Positions 59,245 through 64,000 of a DNA stretch of 64,000 bases are shown in pieces. The stretch is from CAZVED01 sp964626205 (GTDB lineage: Bacteria; Patescibacteriota; Patescibacteriia; SG8-24): contig CAZVED010000002.1 of the NCBI GenBank assembly GCA_964626205.1, positions 1-64,000 of the forward strand, given 5' to 3'. A program made the translations under genes and the position numbers. The notes below the pieces were generated by a model. It was not told the origin of the DNA and did no database searches. It saw only the letters and a program-made list of their open reading frames with translations. Position 1 is the stretch's first letter. The number at the start of each line of letters is the position of its first letter.

Positions 59245-59874
59245 TTACGCTGGTAGCGTCGCCCTGAAGTTCCTGATGACCGCACACACCACGCCTTGGA
59301 CGATGAGATCCTTCACGTAGAGCGGCTTCATGGCGCTGTTCGCCGGTTGCAACCGTATGCGTCCCTTTTCCCGATAGAACCGTTTCAGCGTGGCGTAGGT
59401 GTTCTCAAGGAGCGCTACGACCACGTCTCCGTCCCGTGGTGAGGGGTTTCGTTGTACCACCACGTAGTCGCCAGAGAGGATGCCGTCCTCGATCATGGAC
59501 TGACCTTTGACGCGGAGGACATACGTGTTGATGCCGTCCATGGCGAGGTCAGCGGGCACTGCAATCGTTTCGTTGGATTCCATGGCCTCGATGGGCTCTC
59601 CTGCCGTGATGAGTCCTAGGAGCGGTAGCTGGACAGCCTTCGCGACCATGTTCACTGCCTTGTCGAGCTCGATGGACCGTGGCCCGTCGGAGTCTCCGCG
59701 CAGGTACCCTTTGCTCTCGAGGTTCTTGATGTGCTCGTGCACCGTTGCGGTCGACGAGATGCCGAGGTGGTCGGCGATTTCTCGATACGACGGCGAGTAC
59801 TCATGCTCTTGGATGTACCCGACCACGAAGTCGAGGATCTCTGATTGCTTCTTGGTGAGTTTATCGAGGGTCAT
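59245..59874 (-). CDS. lexA: LexA repressor
   Basis: This is a 209-residue SOS repressor. The N-terminal winged helix (1-65) has S-P-S-Y-R-E-I-A-D-H-L-G and H-E-H-I-K-N-L-E. Autocleavage would occur at A91-G92 in L-I-T-A-G-E-P. The catalytic dyad is S126 (G-Q-S-M) and K164 (T-L-K-R-F). Upstream lies a candidate LexA box over the -10. It starts M-T-L-D-K-L-T-K-K-Q; the longer upstream frame is rejected because it covers the promoter. Confidence 0.95.
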   Translation of the reverse strand: MTLDKLTKKQSEILDFVVGYIQEHEYSPSYREIADHLGISSTATVHEHIKNLESKGYLRGDSDGPRSIELDKAVNMVAKAVQLPLLGLITAGEPIEAMESNETIAVPADLAMDGINTYVLRVKGQSMIEDGILSGDYVVVQRNPSPRDGDVVVALLENTYATLKRFYREKGRIRLQPANSAMKPLYVKDLIVQGVVCAVIRNFRATLPA

Positions 59875-59909
59875 GGGCGTTGGGGTTATCCACACTCGTT
59901 GTCTGATAG

Positions 59910-59926
59910 GTTCAGTATACCCGAAC
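59910..59926 (-). promoter_or_regulatory. lexA promoter with candidate LexA box
   Basis: On the minus strand a TGGACG-like -35 and TATACT (59919-59914) are separated by 17 bases. GTTC, nine bases, GAAC (59926-59910) surrounds the -10, and two further GTTCGG copies lie just upstream. This would permit autorepression. The spacing differs from the B. subtilis box, so the match is tentative. Confidence 0.45.
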
Positions 59927-60007
59927 AAAAACCGAACGTCCAGATGGAGTCATCCACAGGGTGGTTTCTCTCGCAAAACACCGCTTATTGTGCTATCATT
60001 TTGAAAT

Positions 60008-60802
60008 ATGGCCCTCGTCTTCTCCTGCATTGCAAGCCACACCCCCCTTCTCATGCCAACCATCGGCAAGACTAATTTGGCAACTATCGCCAAAACAGAA
60101 GCTGCCATGAAGCGGCTTGAGCAGGAGCTCTACACCACGCATCCGGAAACGCTCATCGTCATCACGCCGCACGGCAACCAGTTGCCGGACGCGATGACCA
60201 TCAACCTGAGCGCCACGTACCGCACGAACTTCCAGGAATTCGGCGATCTCACCACCAAGCTCGCATGGAAGCCGAACACGATGCTCATCGACCGCATCCG
60301 CGAGGACTCCAAAGATAAGCACCTTCCGCTCGTCCTCGACTCCCAGGAAGACCTGGACTACGGCACGGCGGTCGCGTTGTGGTACCTCACCCAGCACCTG
60401 CCGAACGTGAAGATCATCCCAGTCGTCACCTCTGGCCTCGACATGAAGGCGCACATGGAGTTCGGGCGCGAACTCAAGGACGAAATCCTCTCCTCCACCG
60501 AGCGTATCGCGGTCATCGCCTCTGCAGACCTTTCGCACACGCTCTCCGAAAAGGCTCCTGGCGGTTTTTCTCCGCGCGGTGCGGAACTCGACGCGCTCGT
60601 GCAAAAGCTCGTCACGGAACAGAACATGGAAGGCTTCCTCCAGCTCGATGATGCCTGGATCAACGAAGCGCAGGCATGTGGTGCAAAGGTGCTCGGCGTA
60701 CTTGCCGGCATCTTGGGCGACTCCCGCCACACCACCGAGGTCTTCTCCTATGAGAGCCCGTTCGGTGTCGGCTACTTGGTCGCCGAAATGAAGAACCTTT
60801 GA
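60008..60802 (+). CDS. LigB/MEMO-superfamily protein (class III extradiol dioxygenase fold)
   Basis: The 264 residues include S-H-T-P-L-L at 10-15 (metal His), I-T-P-H-G-N near 52 (second His) and I-A-S-A-D-L-S-H near 176 (S-x-D-x-S-H). This combination fits the LigB-like and MEMO1 families. Aromatic ring cleavage is unlikely in a reduced genome. A MEMO/AMMECR1-type redox or metal role is possible, since such proteins occur widely in CPR. A TGCTATCAT box ends 8 bases before the ATG (leaderless). Confidence 0.8.
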   Translation: MALVFSCIASHTPLLMPTIGKTNLATIAKTEAAMKRLEQELYTTHPETLIVITPHGNQLPDAMTINLSATYRTNFQEFGDLTTKLAWKPNTMLIDRIREDSKDKHLPLVLDSQEDLDYGTAVALWYLTQHLPNVKIIPVVTSGLDMKAHMEFGRELKDEILSSTERIAVIASADLSHTLSEKAPGGFSPRGAELDALVQKLVTEQNMEGFLQLDDAWINEAQACGAKVLGVLAGILGDSRHTTEVFSYESPFGVGYLVAEMKNL

Positions 60803-60812
60803 GCGATGTTCC

Positions 60813-60836
60813 GGTCTTCCCTGAAGACCTTTGTTC
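60813..60836 (+). terminator. Terminator of the LigB/MEMO-like gene, overlapping the next promoter
   Basis: GGTCTTC/GAAGACC is followed by TTTGTT. The TTTGTT tract may double as a -35, with GATTCT 17 bases on, 5 bases before the next ATG. Confidence 0.75.
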
Positions 60837-60863
60837 TGCTAGGGTAAGCCAAGATTCTACCCT

Positions 60864-61172
60864 ATGGACGACCTCAAAGACGCGCTCGCTAAGCGGGTGC
60901 AGCCGAAAAAACGCAACGTGAAGATCCACTCCGAAGCCCACGCGCTTGCGGACGAGATTAGCACCGCCTTCCAAGAACGGAAGCGTTTCGCCATGTACCT
61001 CGGCACCATCAACCGTGTCGGCGTCCCGGAAGCGCGGCGCATCTTCACTCAACTGCAGCAGGAGAGCAAAGGACACTTCGGCAAGCTCTTCATGTTCCTC
61101 TGCAGCAAGAAGGCGAAAGAGAAAAAAGTCGCGGAGGCGAAAGTGACCCCGCCTCTCAAACCGAAATCCTGA
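60864..61172 (+). CDS. Conserved-looking 102-residue basic protein
   Basis: The family is not recognised. A Lys/Arg-rich first third (A-K-R-V-Q-P-K-K-R-N-V-K) and a helical centre (A-H-A-L-A-D-E-I-S-T-A-F-Q-E-R) precede F-A-M-Y-L-G-T-I-N-R-V-G-V-P-E-A and a basic tail. The composition suggests nucleic acid or ribosome contact (inference). It is probably leaderless and is followed by def after 10 bases. Confidence 0.7.
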   Translation: MDDLKDALAKRVQPKKRNVKIHSEAHALADEISTAFQERKRFAMYLGTINRVGVPEARRIFTQLQQESKGHFGKLFMFLCSKKAKEKKVAEAKVTPPLKPKS

Positions 61173-61182
61173 CGAGCCGCAT

Positions 61183-61650
61183 ATGGCCATCCACGAGATC
61201 ACCAAAAAAGGAGAACCTGTCCTGCACCGCCGCTCCAAAGACGTCACGGAGGCGGAGTTCGGCACCCCGAAACTCAAGAAACTCATCGCGGACATGGTCG
61301 AAACCATGATTCATGCCAATGGCGTGGGTATCGCCGCACCGCAGATCGGCGTCGACAAGCGCATCTTCATCGCGGAATCCGATGCGGGTCCTATCGCGGT
61401 CCTCAATCCGAGCATCGTGAAGTATTCCAAGAAGCTGGTGCGTGGCGAAGAAGGTTGTCTTTCCATCCCCGGCAAATACGACAAACTCATGCGCGCCAAA
61501 GAAGTGACCGTCGAAGGGTGCACGGTGGACGGTAAAAAAATCAGTTTCGTTGCCAAGGATTTCTTCGCGCGCATCATGCAGCATGAAATCGATCACTTGG
61601 AGGGTTTTCTGTACGTGGATCGGGTGGAGGAACAACGAAAAGAAAAGTAG
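61183..61650 (+). CDS. def: Peptide deformylase
   Basis: This 155-residue metalloenzyme removes the formyl group from new proteins. Motif 1 is G-V-G-I-A-A-P-Q-I-G (47-56), motif 2 is E-E-G-C-L-S-I-P-G with C92, and motif 3 is Q-H-E-I-D-H with H134 and H138. It sits in a cluster with fmt, the matching formyltransferase, separated by one unknown gene. Confidence 0.96.
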   Translation: MAIHEITKKGEPVLHRRSKDVTEAEFGTPKLKKLIADMVETMIHANGVGIAAPQIGVDKRIFIAESDAGPIAVLNPSIVKYSKKLVRGEEGCLSIPGKYDKLMRAKEVTVEGCTVDGKKISFVAKDFFARIMQHEIDHLEGFLYVDRVEEQRKEK

Positions 61651-61655
61651 GCCAT

Positions 61656-62300
61656 ATGTACTCCGAGCGCCATCACGTCCCTGCTCCAGACCAGGAAAAC
61701 CGGCTGGAAAAAGAACAACTGGCTCAAGACTATAAAGAACAGGCGCTCGATCTGCAGCGGCGTATCGCGGCCATGGAAACCCCGCTAGGGCACGGCACGA
61801 CATCCGAGTATCTTGCAAGCATCCTGGAAAAAGAACTCGGCGGAATCCAGCCCGAAAAGGCATTCGCCGGAACGAAGAGTGCGACGGACCTGCGCGTTCC
61901 TGACGGCCTTCTTGGCGCGTACCTTTTTTCCCGCTTCACTACAGAGTCCTTGGAAGTGACCTCTGAACAGCTTTCAGGAGAGGACGCCATCGCCCGCTAT
62001 GCGCGACTGAATCCCGACATCACCGAGGAACGGCTTCGCGAAGCTTTCGCTGCGTATGTCGAAAAGCGCAAACCAGAAGGGTTCCCTGTCCTGTTCGTCT
62101 ACGACGGTGGTAAGGATGCGATGATCCGGAACGTGAACCCTCGTGTACCGAGCGAGGTGGAGTTCGAAGGAAGTCTGACGACGGACAAGCTCCGCATTCT
62201 CCTGGTTCCGAAAGCGAAGATGGCAGAAACTGCTGCACGGCTCAAAGAACTTGGAATCTCGGCCGAAGTGCGTCCAATAGAAACGATGGAAGTATCCTGA
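61656..62300 (+). CDS. Unknown protein between def and fmt, weak ADP-ribosyltransferase-like motif
   Basis: The 214 residues begin with a charged helix (12-42). Then H46-G-T-T followed by a helix with I-L-E-K-E-L-G-G resembles the H-G-T opening of ART-fold enzymes such as KptA. A later segment V-P-S-E-V-E-F-E-G-S-L resembles their strand with a catalytic Glu. This is a tentative pattern match, not an assignment. Its place between def and fmt, with 5- and 6-base gaps, suggests a translation-related role. Confidence 0.6.
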   Translation: MYSERHHVPAPDQENRLEKEQLAQDYKEQALDLQRRIAAMETPLGHGTTSEYLASILEKELGGIQPEKAFAGTKSATDLRVPDGLLGAYLFSRFTTESLEVTSEQLSGEDAIARYARLNPDITEERLREAFAAYVEKRKPEGFPVLFVYDGGKDAMIRNVNPRVPSEVEFEGSLTTDKLRILLVPKAKMAETAARLKELGISAEVRPIETMEVS

Positions 62301-62306
62301 AATACC

Positions 62307-63245
62307 ATGATCCGCATTGTCTATTTCGGAACCTCGCGCTTCGCCGTGACTCCCTTGCTCCGTTTGCTCGAACAGCCGGACGTTTTCAAGGTGGTTGCCG
62401 TCGTTTCGCAACCGGACCGTCCGGTCGGACGTAAGGCCGTCCTCACGCCCACGCCGGTTTCCGTCGCGGCGCTGGAAAAAAGTCTGCCGCTCTTCCGCTA
62501 CGAAAAGATCCGTACGCCGGAGATACTTGAGGAGCTCCGCTCGTTCGAAGCGGACGTGTTCGTGGTCGCGGCGTACGGCCGCATTATCCCGCAGACCATC
62601 TTGGACCTGCCGCGCATTGCGCCTATCAACCTCCACGGTTCATTGCTGCCGAAGTATCGTGGCGCCTCCCCTATCCAGGCCGCCATCGCCAACGGCGACG
62701 CCGTGACCGGCATTTCGTTGATGCAGATGGACGCGGAGATGGATCATGGACCGGTGTATGCGATGATTGAAACGCCGATCGTCGCCACGGACACCTTCGA
62801 GACGCTCGAAGCGAAACTCGCCGACGATGCCGCAGCAATGCTTTTGGGAAAGCTTCCCGCCATCGTCGACGGAACGCTCGTCGCCGTCGAACAAGATCAC
62901 GCTGCCGCGACCTCCACCGGACTCATCAAGAAAGAAGACGGTGTCATCGACCCGCTCACCATGTCTGCCGTGCAAATCGAGCACCGTCTTCGCGCCTACA
63001 CCCCATGGCCCGGCATGACGTATGTGTGGAGCCGAGGCGACGAGGTGCTCAACCTGAAGCTCCTCTGTGTCGGAGTAACGGACACACCCCTCCTCGCACC
63101 TGGAGCGCACGGCATCACCGCCGACGGCTACCCCGCGCTCGGTACGCGCGAAGGCACGCTCGTGCTCAGCGAGGTACAGCCTGCGGGGAAGAAGTCTATG
63201 GATGGAAAGATATTCCTCAACGGGTACGCGGATTTCATGAAATAA
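62307..63245 (+). CDS. fmt: Methionyl-tRNA formyltransferase
   Basis: This 312-residue enzyme formylates initiator Met-tRNA. The catalytic domain has I-N-L-H-G-S-L-L-P-K-Y-R-G-A-S-P near 108-123 (Asn, His) and S-L-M-Q-M-D-A-E-M-D-H-G near 138-149 (Asp). An OB-like C-terminal domain is present. It is the last gene of the def cluster. A terminator with an embedded promoter follows. Confidence 0.96.
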   Translation: MIRIVYFGTSRFAVTPLLRLLEQPDVFKVVAVVSQPDRPVGRKAVLTPTPVSVAALEKSLPLFRYEKIRTPEILEELRSFEADVFVVAAYGRIIPQTILDLPRIAPINLHGSLLPKYRGASPIQAAIANGDAVTGISLMQMDAEMDHGPVYAMIETPIVATDTFETLEAKLADDAAAMLLGKLPAIVDGTLVAVEQDHAAATSTGLIKKEDGVIDPLTMSAVQIEHRLRAYTPWPGMTYVWSRGDEVLNLKLLCVGVTDTPLLAPGAHGITADGYPALGTREGTLVLSEVQPAGKKSMDGKIFLNGYADFMK

Positions 63246-63258
63246 GCTCAATGAGGCC

Positions 63259-63309
63259 AAAACACCCTTGACAAAAGGGTGTTTTTGTGGTATGGTCATG
63301 AGCGTACCT
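63259..63309 (+). promoter_or_regulatory. fmt terminator with embedded promoter and conserved start block, locus 2
   Basis: AACACCCTT/AAGGGTGTT with a T tract (63261-63287) terminates fmt. The loop region supplies TTGACA (63268-63273), the 3' arm and T tract form the 17-base spacer, and TATGGT follows at 63291-63296. The 19 bases TATGGTCATGAGCGTACCT are identical to 32157-32175. Confidence 0.8.
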
Positions 63310-63347
63310 GAGTGATTTTTTCTCCTGTTCCTTTTGAGGAGGTTTCC

Positions 63348-63656
63348 ATGTCCCATCCCATTCCGACCGGTCCCGTACACACCATCAAGACGCTCCTGCG
63401 TGGCGGCAAGAGCCTCGAGGAGTCGCTCGCCATCATCCGGCGCGCCGCCGACGAGCTCAACATGAAGGTCGGCCTCCCGACCGCCGACGAGGTGCATGCG
63501 TACCTCGCGCACCGCCGCGACGTGCTCAACGACGTCGCGCTCATGTGCGCGACGACGGAGCCGGACTTCGTCATCGAACCGCCTCCGCCCGGCACGCCGA
63601 GCCCGGTGGTCCGCATCGCGGAAGCCATGCTCGAGCTGCGGCACGAGATCAACTGA
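63348..63656 (+). CDS. Uncharacterised 102-residue protein
   Basis: No family is recognised. It is helical, with a Pro-rich stretch P-P-P-P-G-T-P-S-P near the C-terminus. GAGGAGG lies before the ATG at 63348. It has a strong promoter (the conserved block above) and its own terminator, so it is probably well expressed. Confidence 0.7.
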   Translation: MSHPIPTGPVHTIKTLLRGGKSLEESLAIIRRAADELNMKVGLPTADEVHAYLAHRRDVLNDVALMCATTEPDFVIEPPPPGTPSPVVRIAEAMLELRHEIN

Positions 63657-63675
63657 ACTCGCCGCACAACAAGCG

Positions 63676-63705
63676 ACCCCGCACCATACCGGTGCGGGGT
63701 CTTTC
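63676..63705. terminator. Terminator between convergent genes
   Basis: GACCCCGCACC/GGTGCGGGGTC is followed by TTTC. Confidence 0.88.
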
Positions 63706-63707
63706 AT

Positions 63708-64000
63708 TTACTCGCCACGGATGAGTGCAACAAGCTCCGGAAACTCTTCTTGCAAAAAGTGCCCGCGATCCGTGAATGTCACGATCTTCGCGGACGGAAG
63801 ACGTGTGGCATAGACCTCCTTATGCGCGAACGGGATGCAGAAATCATCCTGGCTGAAGAACAGCGTGATCTTCCCGCCCCGCTCCGCGAAACGCGACATG
63901 TCTTCCGGTAGCGCGAAGTCCGCGAGCGAATCCTCTGGTCCGGTTGCGCCTGCAGGCGGAGCGACGAGAGCGGTCTGGCGGATGTGTTTCGGAAAATCGC
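63708..64000 (-). CDS. C-terminal part of an alpha/beta hydrolase (cut by the window edge)
   Basis: The visible 97 residues (the gene continues beyond 64000) contain F-F-S-Q-D-D-F-C-I-P-F, which would hold the catalytic Asp, and D-R-G-H-F-L-Q-E-E-F-P-E-L, holding the catalytic His. This is like the RBBP9/YdeN-type small serine hydrolases. The nucleophile Ser lies outside the window. Substrate unknown. The short internal start at 63899 is not the real one. Confidence 0.75.
   Translation of the reverse strand, partial: DFPKHIRQTALVAPPAGATGPEDSLADFALPEDMSRFAERGGKITLFFSQDDFCIPFAHKEVYATRLPSAKIVTFTDRGHFLQEEFPELVALIRGE

Overview
The window looks like chromosome from a streamlined, GC-rich bacterium of the Candidate Phyla Radiation (Patescibacteria). 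The evidence is indirect. Genes are tightly packed, many are small lipoproteins or membrane proteins with no recognisable relatives, and information-processing, cell-wall and proteostasis genes are present with almost no biosynthesis. NAD and nucleotides appear to be salvaged (pnuC-nadR, pyrE). TGA is used as a stop throughout (genetic code 11), which argues against the UGA-recoding Gracilibacteria and Absconditabacteria. No rRNA, tRNA, CRISPR array, transposase or integrase was seen.

Layout. 1-4.75 kb is an accessory region upstream of thiI. It holds AT-rich small genes (DUF4177, a candidate HEPN protein), orphan proteins, a DUF4406-like protein, a cell-wall amidase and a PemK/MazF-like toxin, and it is punctuated by two truncated copies of the thiI 5' end. 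4.8-10.6 kb carries thiI, rsmI, metG, cvpA and two tatD genes. 10.7-14.8 kb has two large divergent orphan genes and a small PD-(D/E)XK nuclease. 14.9-22.7 kb has a UvrD-type helicase-nuclease, a small membrane protein and the rod-shape operon mreB-mreC-mreD-PBP2. 22.9-32.1 kb has pyrE (minus), greA-lysS, serS, then alr-ddl-ftsQ and ftsH. 32.2-38.3 kb has a DMT transporter followed by a minus-strand array of seven small exported proteins, five of them clear lipoproteins, each with its own terminator. 38.4-45.6 kb has two small membrane or exported proteins, an ECF sigma and membrane anti-sigma pair, clpP, a beta-propeller protein and two more exported proteins. 45.6-46.4 kb is an anomalous non-coding stretch. 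46.4-52.5 kb has a stand-alone M41-like peptidase, an EnvC-like M23 hydrolase, gltX, a WecG/TagA glycosyltransferase, a RdgB-like NTPase, a winged-helix-like protein and a small transporter. 52.5-64 kb has two tiny membrane proteins, clpB under a CIRCE element, a kinase/PP-loop fusion, nadR-pnuC, lexA, a LigB/MEMO-like protein, def-(unknown)-fmt and a partial hydrolase.

How it works together. Envelope growth and division (mreBCD, PBP2, alr, ddl, ftsQ, amidase, M23 hydrolase, glycosyltransferase), protein quality control (ftsH, clpP, clpB, M41-like peptidase) and translation (metG, lysS, serS, gltX, rsmI, thiI, def, fmt) dominate. Regulation visible in the sequence includes CIRCE at clpB, a candidate LexA box at lexA, inverted repeats upstream of the sigma gene and of pnuC, and many TTGnnn-N17-TAnnnT promoters. 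In many cases the -10 box lies only 5-10 nt from the start codon (leaderless mRNAs), or the promoter is built into the previous gene's terminator.

Most noteworthy observations: repeated thiI 5' fragments that mark a possible insertion hotspot; the tandem lipoprotein family sharing a C-terminal Trp motif; composite palindromic repeats shared between loci 36 kb apart; and the kinase/PP-loop fusion gene.
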